Of a stretch of DNA of 64,000 nt, positions 1 to 13,798 are shown one piece after another. This DNA comes from Phoronis australis. Its lineage: Eukaryota > Phoronida > Phoronidae. Under the pieces are notes generated by a model. The model was not told where the DNA came from. It did no database searches and saw only the letters and a list, made by a program, of their open reading frames with translations. Position numbers and translations under genes: made by a program. Each line of letters begins with the position of its first letter. Position 1 is the first letter of the stretch. The DNA lies in contig NMRA01000543.1 in NCBI GenBank assembly GCA_002633005.1, positions 213,188 to 277,187 on the forward strand. Direction: 5' to 3'.

Positions 1-61
1 GTAGATGCACGATTTAAGAATGAGAGAACTAATTATCGTTTGTCCACACTATATAACTTAC

Positions 62-3000
62 CTGTGCCGCTAATGACTTTTTGTATTGTTCTGTTGCGTT
101 TCTCTTTTGTGCTATGTATTGTTCACGCTGTGCAGCCAAACTACAAAACAAAATACACATTAAATAGTAAATTTTGGCTATTCCCTTTCATTATGAAAAT
201 TTGAACTTCCGTGATAGTTGAATAAAAAAACGGTTCGAGGCTTGCAAAGCACTAATTAATATACTGTTGTTGATGAAATCTGAATTGACAATGCTTCATA
301 CACAGACAGCAATGTGTCTGTCAGCCAGTTTTATTTGGCTGGTTTTATGGTCAATTAACACCAGATGGAGTTTCTAGCTGCTGCGTCAAGCAGATCCAAA
401 ACATTAATCATATTATTACTCACTCTTCTGCTAACTGAACTTGTTCCAGGCGTTCTATGAACTGCTCATCGGCCTTGCGCTTCATTTCTTTGTCAGTCTT
501 GTGGTTGACTTGTTTCCCCAGCCCATCAGCTAGCTGTTGGTATTTGATGAATCTAGGTGGTGTCAAAGGCCTAGTTTGGAAAATGTACGCTTTCTGAAAA
601 CAAAAACGATCTTGCTTAAAAAGAATGTCACACAATACATACATATACACAGTTTGTTACAAGTCGACTAATGAACGATAATCCATGACTTTATAATTAT
701 GGGTATGTTAAAAGTTATTACAAACAATTTGAAGTCTGGTCTGCACGCCACCTATTGGCCACATCATGTGACCAAAAAGTTAGCTTACAATACAACTGCA
801 TGGACAATTTACTTACATGGAACTCCTTTGGCTTCATACTCTGTTTCTGTTTAATTGCTTCTGATACACCTAAGTTGAAGGCTGCTGTCTTCTGATTCTC
901 ATGCCGCTGAGCCATAGTACTTTCCTGAAAAATCAAATAATCACAATTAAAAGTAATTCAAGTTGAAGAATAATCAGGATAATATGGTATGAATAATAAT
1001 AATCATAACAATAATAAAAATGCTATTCTCAAAAAATAATCTTGAAAATAATCATAATAATAACAAGACCTCACCTGCTCTTTCAAAATAGCTTCACAGT
1101 CCTTCAAATGTTGATATTGTTGGAGAAGGCGATCTTCCTCTGCGTCCCTCTGTTTCCTTTCTGCCGTAAATGAAACTGGGATATTCAATCGCTCCCTCTG
1201 GTGACAGAGGTAGCACAATTCTTGACCTGCATCGGAATGACCGCAGACTGACTCAGCTCGTTGTGAAGAGAGCTTGGTGAATTCTGGTTTACTCCTTGGT
1301 CGGAGAACGTCTGACTCGAAAGGAGGGGCGGGACTCCCCATCTTTTGCGCTGTAGCAGCGTGGAATGGTGACTGAGGCTTGGAACCGGATTTAGGACTAC
1401 AACAGGAAAAACGGAGTTGTTGTTATTGGTTACGACCAAAAATTGAATTATATAGACAGTTAAGACAAGAACCAGGTCAAACAAGAAAACAAATAGGTTA
1501 TTTTAGTTACTGAAGATACAACAATAAGGAGCAGGAAGAGAAAAGAAAAAGTACCTGTCAATAGAGCACACAGAGGAAGAACAAGGAGTCACCCAGTTGT
1601 CAGTTTTGCACTCTTCCATTTTTCTAGTGAAAAGCGTCAGAAAAACACACAAGTTAATACAATTCAGGCACACAGCAAATGAGACGGACACACCAGACAG
1701 ACCCTTAGCAATGAAACAGTTAAAAAATTAAAGTCAAAATTAAACAAATAAAAAGGTGCCTTGACAGATATTGGCAATTTAAAAGACGGTTTCATGAAGA
1801 TATGAAACATTCAGGAAGGAAATTCAATAGAAAGAAATTGATCTTTGACGAATTATCATTGCACAGGTGCATAAATATTGATTACATAAGAAACAATAAC
1901 ACTTCCAAAAGTAGGGGAGAAGGGGTTACATAACTTTTTTAACCAATTAAGTCAGACACCATGACAGGATGTGTTTCACACCACACTAATGTAACAGAAA
2001 CGGCAAAACTTGACAAATTCATGAATTTGGTTAAAGGCTTCGTTTTACTGCTCTTAAAATGACATAAGTGAGCATAGACACCACCAAAGAGCAATGAATA
2101 TAAAAACAGCAAATGAAATTCAACTTCTCACCGAATGAAAATCTAATAATTATGAAGGTTTGAATCTTATCAACAAAAGCATTATATTGACGGAAATAGA
2201 GACAACTTGCTGGTTTCTATTTACCTGATATCGGGTATTGCGTCCAGAGGCCCAGGGCTGTATCTGGGGCGTTGACCAAGAGGGGCACTTTTGGGTGTGG
2301 TATCGACAAGGAATTCATCCCCATACTGGATGGCGGAAGCTCTAGCCAAAGGTGCAGCCATGCGCGACCCTCCCCTTGATGGAGGAGGGAGGGGAGACAA
2401 CTTCTTAGTGTCCACTGAAAATAGGAAAAATAACCATGTAAATTTTAAGTCATGAAATAGGGTATCATTCAAGTTTCCTGACCAAACCACAGGTCAACAA
2501 TTAACAATGACATTAATAACACAGCATCTTATAATCATGCACACTAAAAAATCTGCCTACATTTATTCCTGAATGATAATTATTACAACAGCCTATTAAC
2601 AGTCTGTCGTAATAATTACTACTGCAGTAAGTTAAGTATAACAAGCTTTCAAGTTGTGAGTGTTTATTAACGAACAAGTCCAATCGACAGAATCCGGAAG
2701 CTGAAAGAGCTTTCTGGAGACAAAAACCAAACGAATACAATGGCGCTATTTTAACTGAAAACAATTCCCATTTTATTACTAAGTGATTATCATCAATTGA
2801 TGATTTGTAACCAAAATATTTTATTTCTTATGTTACTTAGACTTGAATCAATCTCATTTCAATGCAGTTTTGATTTCATGTCCATTTCCATTTTCACAAT
2901 ATCACAAGAATACTGACCACACTCATTTAAACATTTAAAATAAATTTGTACAGTTTCTGGCGTGAATTACAAGAAAACTAACAGTACATCCCAATGAATG

Positions 3001-6000
3001 GATTCCGCCAAGAGCTCAACAGAGAAGCTTGAACTAATTGTACACAAAAACTGCTCATAAAAACATCCGTGACAAACCTGCTAAGGGAACAGTGTCCATC
3101 CATCTAACTGTCCTTCCAAAATTATCTGTTGTAGCACCAACATTTTTAAGAGAAGCCCTAACCATTGTTAAAAGTTGTATAAGTAATCCAAAAACACTTT
3201 GGCAACAAACGTATCCACTCGTTTCACCTACGACAATGTCTATCTAATGTAACTGTCGGTGCCTGCTGTAAAAATTACGCGCCCGTGAACTATAGCGAAA
3301 TATCTGTAACTAACGACCACTAAGCATTTGGAGACCTTTATATAGTCGGGCAGTCTAGCAACAAAGTTACCACAATACATTACAATAGGCAGAGGGTATG
3401 AATTAATAATGAGACAGGTAATGCGCATGGGCGACCTTTTGTTTTATTGTCCCATCGTAAATATGTATGAGAGCAATTCGCCCACCGTGACTATCACAAA
3501 ACATGATAAGACCACGCACCCAAATACTTCAAGTTATGCCACATTTATTAGTATCCAGATGTAAAGTTCAAACTGAAGAACCCTTTGTTGAGCATTATCG
3601 TACTTATCATGACCCCAACGTCTTTGCTGTACGCCTTCAGATCAAACATCAATAACTAAGGTATGTTGTGTTAGTGATTGGTCCCATTGTACATATGTTT
3701 ACATGTGTTTGTTATTGATTCCCCGCCTGTTCACTATTTACTGTCTGTGACATAGTAAAAACAGAAGCAAATGTGTGTATACTGTCAGGTATGCTGTACA
3801 CAAATAATTAATTTAATTAAATGATCTAATTTAATTGGACAGACAAAAAGATCTTAATTTTATTTAATAAAATTATAAAAATTACGTCAGCAAATAAAAA
3901 TTTTTACAATTAAGACATGCTCTACAATGTTTTATGACCTTTATCCATTATTCAATACACTTTAAAATTTTTCAAGAACTTTTGAAACAGTACAATCTAG
4001 CTTTTTATTGCTAAATTTAGCATTAAAAACAGAAAAGGAAATTTGAAATTTTCTCTTTCCCCATAGAACAATCTGTCTTGAGCAGTACATAGAGAAAATT
4101 CTGAACAAATAACAGAACACCACATGTTGGTGATTTTACCCTTAACTTCTTCCATTACCCACAATTATATAATTGTATTTCCCAAGAAAAATGAAAGCAT
4201 TGTTCAGCTAAAACTCTGCCCTCACTCTGTCCCAAAATAAATTCAGTGGTTCTAGACGCATGACCTTTCCTACCATTGTACGTCAACTTGCCAAAAGCAT
4301 TAGTCACGCTTTCTCAGGCTCAGGATTTAGCAGATTAATGGTCCAAATCTGAATGTAGTATCCCTTTAAGTAATGAAATCAAGGCACTTTACTAAAACAC
4401 TCCCATGCTTTTGATTAACCCAACTCTACATTAATGACTAACTAATTTATAAGATGATATATAATTAAAGTCTGACCAGAGTTAGACACCCTCAGTAAAC
4501 TCATCTGAACTCTCTAGTTCATTCATAACTTATTGAGCAGTCGGTCACATAAAATGTCACAACTGCAGACAGCATGCAATGAAAATTTCTCAAGGGAAAT
4601 ATCGCACATTACTGGCACATTGAAATTCATGAATGAATCACACCTGCACTTGAAGAAACAGGAATTTAATTACCATTCTTATGGAATTCAGATGCACCAT
4701 TTGAGTTGAAAAAACTTTTAAAGCCTACACTAGGGAATAGGTTCTAATAAAGTTCAAACAGAAGTAATATGAGCACAATAAAAAAGATTGCATAATTTTA
4801 TGCTAAAATTTGAAAGCTTAATTGTACTGTTGAGACTATTTAAGATGCTTAGACAAGAAAAAAAATCGCAAGCAAAAAGTATTGTCATTGAAGTTAAAAA
4901 GTTTAATTATTTATTAATAATTAACTTCAAGATAAAATGCACTATTTTCAAACTTGTCAATAACAAGTACCTCATTTTCACTGTATTTGAAGTAGAAAAA
5001 TTATAGATATATTGGACATTGTTGAATTAACCGTCGTCCTCTTTAAAACATTAAATCACGTTTAAATTGTTATAGACACAGTGTGTAATGTTAAGTTTTA
5101 GCAGCTTAAAATTGTATATCTACAAGTTCCAGTATTTCACTGCATGTCAACACATAAAATATTGCTATAGTAACAAAACAAATTTAAAGTGCCTTGTGTC
5201 TCAATCTACACCTTGAAATCAGAATGTGCCATATTTCCATGCATTATTTTTTCAAGTCAGACAACTATGAAGTGGAAAAAGGTATGTTAAGTTGAACTTG
5301 AATACACAAAGTGCCGTCATAACTTCTGTTTACGTTGTCGTCGTTGCCTCGTTCTGAAGGTCAGTAACATATGTTATGTGCTTTCGATGATAAAAAACAA
5401 ATGAAGTTGTGAAATTTTGTTTTATTTTGATATTATTGAGACCCAACACTATAACCATATGCTAATTGCAAGCATAAATTAAAACTGGACTAAGTCATGC
5501 AACTCTAAAGGAAGTGCGAGTGTTACAACTATAACTCAGGTCACTGAAAAACTGTTGGCTGATGATTGAAGGTTGATTTTCCCTCCTTTAAGTGTGGAAA
5601 TAACAGGCAAGGTTTTGTATATTTGGCACTTTTAGTTTTGATTCCATCATTAAACCTAGCTTAGAATTAAAAAATTCTATATTGATAGCGTATCTGACCA
5701 CCTTATAAATGTATAATTGCACATCATTTTTATGCAACCTAGTAAATGTACCACCTGGACAAGGCTACGGGAAGTGTTACTACCCTCTAAGACTAAAGAA
5801 TCATCACTAATATTAATTAAAACATCACTTCCAAGTTTGGTTAAGTGATCAGTTTTCATTATACGTTTAGAGCAATATTGGTGTTGAACTTGCAGTATCG
5901 CTGTACTGAGATTTCATATACTAGTACACAACTCTGCAGCAGGTGCACATACTATTCAATAATGCATAAGACTATGAATATCATCTTAGCATTTAGATAA

Positions 6001-9000
6001 GCCTGTTAGCGTTGAGTAGTTTCTCAACCACAGATTTCAATCCTTAATTTCACTAACTACAAGAGGATAAAAATCAAATGGATTCAATTTAACTTACTTG
6101 GGACATCAGTATCTAATGGTTTGTCCAAAAATATGTTGCCAGGGAGTCCCATATCCTCAAGCTCCTCAGCCTCGTTGAAGGCACTAGCAGTTCTAGGTGA
6201 ACTCTTATCGAGTGCATCGTTCAGCAGTGCATCCTTGGTGATGTCGAAAGCTGGTTGATCTTCTTGAATGGTTGGCATAGCAAGCCGCGGGGACTTCGCA
6301 TCAACATCCAGTGACAACCTAAACAAATATAATTGCATAATAAACAAAGAGAAAGAAAGAGCACACTAAAACAATTCATGACATGATCAACGGCCCTTCA
6401 GTCATTTTTCAAGTACATGGTAGGATGGCTGTTATCTGGTATACACGCAATGATATCACAGATAACATAAAGTGCACATGTAACATAATTTGCTTAATAA
6501 TTTGTGTGATTGGATGGTGCGTGCCTGAAGAATCTTTTGAGCAGTGTTGCAGATGAAATCCCCACATTTTAGCATTTAGAGTCACATTTCTTTCTCACTC
6601 GACCATTACCTTAAGCTGCAATTCGTAAACTTAGGCTACTCTACAAGGCAAAATATTCTACAAGTCGCCTGTAATGAGTGTGTCTAAGTGTCATATAAAT
6701 TTTGACGAGGTTTGAGTGGCTTTATAATTATAAATCAATCACTGATAATGTTAATTTGATCTTGTTGTGGGCAGCAACTGCAACACTAATGAGCAGTAAG
6801 AAACCTTTTCTACCAGTTTGTAAGAATTAATCAAAAATTTTGGTTACACTCGAAATTTGCTTTAAAGTGAAAATCATAATTCCAACTGTTTTCCTATTAC
6901 AACTAAAAAGTAAAAACACCAACTGGGGCTTAAAGAACAATGAATACGACATTTAAAACACAAATGGATCCTTATAAAGATAAACCTAAATGTGATGCAA
7001 TATGGATTATCAAATAATTAACTCTGGTAATCAATCAAGACAAACTTGATATTAAAAAATAATAACTTACCTGGGAAGCTGTATAGTGTTTCTGGATATG
7101 GCTCTTGAAGGACCTCGGTCTGACATAACACTATCAACAGTTCCAGGTCTCTATGGAAACAGAGCATGTAAGTTATTAGTTTTCCAAGCAAACACAAAGC
7201 ATCATGATGTTATAAAGACACAATATTTGTACATAAAAAATTTAGAAGTTCGATTATTCTTCATTAAATGACTACAAACGATAACATGAAAGTAACAACT
7301 CTTATTGCTAAAAATCAAGAGAATAACAGAATAAAACAAAGTGAGAATATTTTTAGCACAGAAAAGAGACTAGAATAAAAGAACAGACACTGAGAAGAGA
7401 CATAGAAATTTATTAAGCCAACAGTTCTTACAATTTTTCTTCATTATAGAAATACTTTAGCAAAGAGACACACAAAGTACATCTACAATTTATTAGCCAT
7501 ACAACGAGCTGAGTAGTTCTTGAAACGCAAGTTTAAAAATGCCAATTCACTAACATTTTGTAGGGCATCCACAAGTTTCCCAGACTGGTCGACGCTGTTG
7601 ATGAACTCCTTGAAAAACCTCATTTTCACTCGCCCGTTACGAATGAGTAGTTTGCCAATGCCATTAAAGGTGAATTCAACATTCTTCTTGGCAGCCACAG
7701 TTCGAGCCAGAGCATTAAGAACCTCTTTGACGCACATTTCAATAAGATCCCGATCAAATGGGCTCTCGAGCGTCAAAGCAGAAAAGTTCAGCGTAGTCAC
7801 CGGAATTTGACCTGAAATACAAAATGTGCAGCGGTTAGTGCATTTGCGTCAATATTTTTTACACAGAGAAAACATCTTGAATTTTCACTAAGTGTGTCTG
7901 CTATGATTGAGCAAGTCAATAAGAAGTGTACCTCGCAGGCAAATTCTGTATCTCTGATTATTTGGCCAAATTAGTTACCAGGTTTGCCGTAGATAAGCCC
8001 ACCCCATGAAACTTCCATGGGCGTTTATTTGTTGTATACAACTTCTAGTCTCAAATGTCCAGATAGTGGGGTACTTATTAGAAAGATTTCCTCATAAAAG
8101 CCCTGTTTCAACTTTTTTTAACAAATTCCGTTTTGTGTAGCATTTATCATTTATAAAAACAAACAAGGTGTTGGCAAACTGTGAGTTTATTAACGTAAAA
8201 TTTAAGAACACAGTTTAAAGGAAAAAAATCAGTCAGCAAAACTATGACTTTCTGTTTACATGACCCCCTTCTCCGAATAAACTCCTGGGAACAAGTTGAT
8301 ATCAGTATCATAACTGTAATTTGTTAGTTGGCACTGCCTCCATAGTGGTTCCTGCTTATTAAACAGAAGTGTTATAATCTTCAGAACAAAACACACAATA
8401 AGGCGTGGTCTTAACCAACAACAAATATAATTTCAACTAAAGGTGGGGTCATGGCAGTTTTAAAACTGACAATTTTAGTATTTAAGAGGGTGAACAAAAT
8501 ATGTTTTTGAATTATATTTATCTTATATTGTTTACAAAAAAGCACAAAATTGAGGACTGTTCCGCTGGTTTCTTATTTGGTTTGTGTTGTGTTCCATATA
8601 TTTGTATTTGAAATTTGTGGATTCAGTGCCACGATCATAGCCCCATGAAGCCCTTATTAGGTCAAACCAAAATCACATACTTTAAGCTGGAATAAATCAA
8701 TTCACCACTGAAGAATTGTTCTGTTGAAGCAATCAATGAACTCCATTAGGTCAACGGTTATATCACGTGTACTTAGCTTAGAGCCAAAAAAGCAATGGAG
8801 GGTATCCACCCAAAACACACTTTTGAAAGATTATTGCTGCTTGGGACATTAAGCCTTCCATGACCAATCCTAAACTGACTGTGGGATTAGAAAAATTATT
8901 TTTCTAAACCAATGCGGGTTCTTTGAACGTTTGTTTATTAGCATTTTATCAGTTTTTACAATGTTTTAATGTGTTATTAAAATGACAAGTCTGTATAATT

Positions 9001-12000
9001 TATCTATAGTCTGATAGCCAGAAGAAGATTTATTTTTTTTGCTATTTATTACTTTGATGATGTTGGATTGTAAAATCAATCAATTCAGCACTGAAAACAT
9101 GTTTTTGTGCATGGCTAAAAAGGAATTGACAGTTAAGCAATTTATAGTTTACATTACGTCTGGGTATTTACTTTATCACACTCAATACACTGCTGTGTAC
9201 ATAACTACACAAACAGTGCTTCAAAATCTGAACACATACACTACAAACTAGAAGCACAAATACCTTGAGGTCCACTAGGCCAATTCAAATTTATGTCATT
9301 AAAAAAACTCCCCCCCCCCCTCACAATACCCGATCTTCTTTGAGATGGGCAGCTATATATCTATGTGAGTGAAATTTTGTTTCATTGTATGTGACGCAAA
9401 TACATTGTTCTANAAAAACAAACAAGGTGTTGGCAAACTGTGAGTTTATTAACGTAAAATTTAAGAACACAGTTTGAAGGAAAAAAATCAGTCAGCAAAC
9501 CTATGACTTTCTGTTTACATGACCCCCTTCTCCAAATAAACTCCTGGGAACAAGTTGATATCAGTATCATAACTGTAATTTGTTAGTTGGCACTGCCTCC
9601 ATAGTGGTTCCTGCTTATTAAACGGAAGTGTTATAATCTTCAGAACAAAACACACAATAAGGCGTGGTCTTAATCAACAACAAATATAATTTCAACTAAA
9701 GGTGGGGTCATGGCAGTTTTAAAACTGACAATTTTAGTATTTAAGAGGGTGAACAAAATATGTTTTTGAATTATATTTATCTTATATTGTTTGCAAAAAA
9801 AGCACAAAATTGAGGACTGTTCTGCTGGTTTCTTATTTGGTTTGTGTTGTGTTCCATATGTTTGTATTTGAAATTTGTGGATTCAGTGCCACGATCATAG
9901 CCACATGAAGCCCTTATTAGGTCAAACCAAAATCACTTACTTTAAGCTGGAATAAATCAATTCAGCACTGAAGAATTGTTCTGTTGAAGCAATCAATGAA
10001 CTCCATTAGGTCAACGGTTATATCACGTGTACTTACTCTTACAGCAAAAAAGCAATGGAGGGTATCCACCCAAAACAACACTTATGAAAGATTATTACTG
10101 CTTGGGACATTAAGCCTTCCATGACCAATCCTAACCTGACTGTGGGATTCAGAAAGTTGATTTTTCTAAAACCAATGCGGGTTCTTTGAACGTTTGTTTA
10201 TTAGCGTTTTATCAGTTTTTACAATGTTTTAATGTGTTATTAAAATGACAAGTCTGTATAATTTATCTATAGTCTGATAGCCAGAAGAAGATTTATTTTT
10301 TAGCTATTTATTACTTTGATGACGTTGGATTGTAAAATCAATCAATTCAGCACTGAAAACATGTTTTTGTGCATGGCTAAAAAGGAATTGACAGTTAAGC
10401 AATTTATAGTTTACATTACGTCTGGGTATTTACTTTATCACACTCAATACACTACTGTGTACATAACTACACAAACAGTGCTTCAAAATCTGAATACATA
10501 CACTACAAACTAGAAGCACAAATACCTTGAGGTCCACTAGGCCAATTCAAAATTATGTCATTAAAAAAACTCCCCCCCTCACAATACCCGAACTTCTTTG
10601 AGATGGGCAGCTATATATCTATGTGAGTGAAATTTTGTTTCATTGTATGTGACGCAAATACATTGTTCTACCATGTCAACAGTGAAGAGCAGAAGAATTT
10701 TGTTTTCCAAACAACCTAACCAACTCAGAGGAATAAGATAAGAGATAAAATATAGCTCTTACCTCCAGTGTATTGCTTCGTAGATGTGATGCCAAGAGTC
10801 TGAGCAAACTTCTCTGACAGTTGGAAAATTGGACGCTGCATGACAAGAAATTTTCCATTTCCCACGTCCAACTTTTTCTGAGAAAATGTAAATGTTCCAA
10901 GACCTGGCACTGTTACACCCTGAAAATTGAGATGACACATTAATTTGCAATTTTTTTGTACACGTCTGTAAGCATCTTGTCAATATGAGCAATGAGCTAT
11001 CCTATGAGGAACCCCTGGGATGGAAGCAGATTGAATACGCTCCAATAGGGTGGATCTAGAAATTCCGGCAACACTATTAATTCATATACAAAGAGGACCA
11101 AAATACAAGCACAAATTTCTACTCTGAAGATCTGTGTCCACTTGCTTTTGCAACTGGCAACCCCAAATAATAATGAACAGTTTACTTACTTTCTGGTTTT
11201 GCATCTGTTTCTCAACATAGGCTGATACGCCGTCCCAAATGTTAGCAACATCTGAAATGACAGAGGACAATTGATTATCTTGAGAGCTTCAATCAAGTAT
11301 TCTCAACGACTTACCTGAAATGATGACATAGAGACACTCTTGTCCATATAATCACCACTGACGCTGTCTGAGAGTTAGCTCTTTTTAGACGCGGATATGG
11401 AAACAATAAAGCATAATGGAATTTGATATATAACATGGATTTTTTATACTTTAGAAAAACATTATTTTGTTATGGCCAAGCAAGCATAGTTACAGAATGA
11501 CATGATGGTGAAGTTCTCGCCATCTGAGCACCATCAGCGTGATGCTACACAGGCATTTTAATAACGCCAATTATAATGCAAAGTAAGACAAGACAAAATC
11601 ACCTAACCAGGTAAATTAATTCTCTGAGACAAGTTTAAATTCATATAACTTTTGAAAGAAAGCTTCCAAGCACAGATAAAAAGCAGCATTCATGGTCATG
11701 GCTATGATAAAAGTGCTGCAGTAGAGAGGATTGCCTAACTATCTCAAGTTATGGTGTTAGTCAATACAGAGGGATACTACCCTGCGGATATTTGGCTTGG
11801 GTCATTTCTATAACAGCATCGGGAAAAATTATGTGAAAAATCAGTATTGCAGTTCTAAAACATTGAAGACGACAACAAAACTGTACAAGTAATCTCAGAA
11901 AATCCTATCCCAGCCTAATTATTTGAAAAAATATTCAGCTGTGATGAAAATACGCTCTTTGACTGACCACTGTAGCAACAGCTCACCCAAGACTAGAACT

Positions 12001-13798
12001 CAAATCCAGTCTTGACCAGGCTTTAGATTTTTCAATATTGGCGCTTACCAACAGTTTCACTTTTTGCTCCCCCTCCCCTTACTGTCTGCGACAACAAACA
12101 GCCTCAAGAAACAACAGGAGAGGTGACTGACCTGAAGCCACATTCCATGACATGAAGCCATATTTCAGTGACTTATAGGGTCAGTAGGAGTAAATTCCAA
12201 CCTTGTTTTGCAAGATTGGGAGGAGAAAGTATAAATTTTTGGTTGTCACATGAAGTTAAGACGTTAAAAGCCTCTTTGAACTACTTGCCAGTGGACATTA
12301 CGGTCTTTGGTCAGCCAGTCCAAATGCAAGAACCACAAGCCAAAGACCAGACTTGGATCAGGGTGTGTTTTTCCAACACAGCTAGTCTACTTAAAATAGA
12401 GACATAGTGCATTTCTTAAATAGACAAATGTTGTAAACTTCCTTGAGTCCAATTGTGATAATGATTGTTTTTTTTTAAATACAGTGAAGGTATATTACTG
12501 TATTGACTCGGCCACACTGCTACAGTAGTATGGCAGAGGAGAACACATATTATCAATCATAAAAGTGAAATTGGAATCGCTAGAAACATGGCTTATTGTA
12601 CTTTATCAACATTTATGTACAAGAACAGCATCAATCCATGCCATTATTATGAATGCTGATCTAAACTCCTTTTGTGAGAAGCAGAGCAATTACCACATCA
12701 GCAAGGACTTCAATAGTTTTTTGAAGCATGGCAGATAATTGTCCTGTGTAGCGGCGTGTGTGATACTACACAAAAGACTGCATGGAATGCTTAACAATTC
12801 AGTGTTCTCCACAATACCAATTCCAAACTCGACGCAAATTTCTACAGTTCAATATCAGTAGTCAGCACTGTCTTTTCTCTATAGCATTAACATCAGAGAT
12901 CAGGTTTAAGGCTGTATTTGAAAACCATTTTCTATCTGGTCTTGAGACTACATGTACCCTGAAAAGTCCTTGGCAACTGAAAGTGAAACTAACCCACCAT
13001 GAGTTCAAAAGTCTGGTCTAAACCAATAACAACAGTATTGGTTCTTCACAGACCTACATATCATTTCCAATCTCAGTAAAGAACAAAATAATACCGATTG
13101 TATAACAGCTATAATGATCTAAGTCTAAATTAAATTTGTTTTTTACAGAAGCTGGGTGCAGGGGCACTACACGTATATAATGGGCCCTGATTTAGTGAAC
13201 CAGGCAATCAAGGAATAACGTTCATTATTTAGTGGACGAAACTGGTTCTCTGAATGAGGGTCCATTATTAGGCATTATATCAGATTAGTGCCGGTCCAGG
13301 TTTGTTGCTCCTTTAATGAAGCTGTTATATTGCTAAATAAAGTTCATACAAACTGCTGAACAGCTCAGTTGTAGCTAGTAAGGCTTGGAAGAGAAGTCGG
13401 GCTGTGGACTACAAACGTTTTCTGTGGCTGAGACATACAAAGGTTAAAGCAAAGTTTCAGTGTCAGAGAAGCCAGAAGGTGTCCGAGATTTTGACCAACT
13501 TCTACTGACACTTAGATAGTAAATTGAAAACAGTTCTACCTGAACTGGTTTGATAAAGCGGTCCCTGATTTTGAGAACCAGTTTCATCCACTGAATAATG
13601 GACCCTTTAATTTATTCAGTGATTGCCTTGCTCTCAAAATCAAGGACCGCTTTATCCGACCAGTGCTGTTCCATCGTCTGAGTTGGCTCAGCAACTGGCT
13701 TCGTAAATTATTGACTTACCGTCGTCTGATAAAGATTGGCCGATGCTTGAAAATCTATTTTTCTTGGCCTCTTGAGTTAAATTATTAACGTCAGTCAT
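62..13798 (-). CDS. CCDC81: CCDC81-like protein with two HU-type domains (3' end outside window)
   Basis: Twelve minus-strand exons chain in phase: 13720-13798, 11190-11251, 10763-10919, 7555-7811, 7071-7150, 6098-6318, 2225-2414, 1555-1623, 1075-1396, 817-924, 424-593, 62-140. They give 598 residues (human CCDC81 is about 650), so only a short C-terminus is missing. Residues about 27-99 (IWDGVSAYVEKQM, VPGLGTFTFSQKKLDVG, MQRPIFQLSEK) and 100-175 (NVEFTFNGIGKLLIRNGRVKMRF) form the paired HU/IHF-like domains typical of the family. Then follow a Ser/Pro-rich linker, a CYLCHQR motif near residue 433 and a C-terminal Gln/Glu/Lys-rich coiled coil. The start is the first ATG at 13798, which opens exon 1 directly (MTDVNNLTQE). 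Known: the family is linked to centrosome and cilium. Inferred: the same role here. Intron 3 holds an assembly duplication (8155-10670). The call is secure; the exact symbol rests on remembered homology. Confidence 0.9.
8155..9412. repeat. First copy of a 1.26-kb direct duplication (likely assembly artefact)
   Basis: Matches 9414-10670 nearly base for base, with scattered substitutions and small indels (for example cagcaaaactatgac versus cagcaaacctatgac). The copies are separated by one 'n' at 9413. It lies in CCDC81 intron 3 and carries no exon. I read it as two alleles of the same stretch left unmerged where two contigs met. Confidence 0.85.
9413..9413. other. Single-N contig junction
   Basis: A lone ambiguous base exactly between the end of one repeat copy and the start of the next, as scaffolders leave when contig ends overlap but are not merged. 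Confidence 0.8.
9414..10670. repeat. Second copy of the 1.26-kb direct duplication
   Basis: Starts at aaaaacaaacaaggtgttgg, as does the copy at 8155, and ends at acattgttcta, after which unique intron sequence resumes. Short open frames near 9039 and 10316 are simply the same non-coding stretch seen twice. Confidence 0.85.
13182..13263. mobile_element. Hairpin MITE, GAACCAGTT family (diverged copy)
   Basis: The left half (gggccctgatttagtgaacc) is matched in inverse orientation by the right half (ggttctctgaatgagggtcc). It has the same core as the elements at 13552, 21428, 29812 and 31888. No coding capacity. Confidence 0.55.
13552..13656. mobile_element. Hairpin MITE with about 47-bp arms
   Basis: The arms are near-perfect inverted repeats: gataaagcggtccctgattt at the left and aaatcaaggaccgctttatc at the right, meeting at a short tggaccctttaa loop. 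It sits about 65 bp beyond the donor of CCDC81 exon 1, in intron 1. It shares the TTTTGAGAACCAGTTT core with the other hairpins in the window. Confidence 0.75.

Noticed and set aside
9309-9319. C-homopolymer runs here and near 54420
   Set aside because: Simple low-complexity tracts with no associated structure.
9039-10513. Two near-identical ORFs of about 65-70 codons containing CKINQFSTENMF
   Set aside because: Same non-coding intron segment duplicated at a contig junction.
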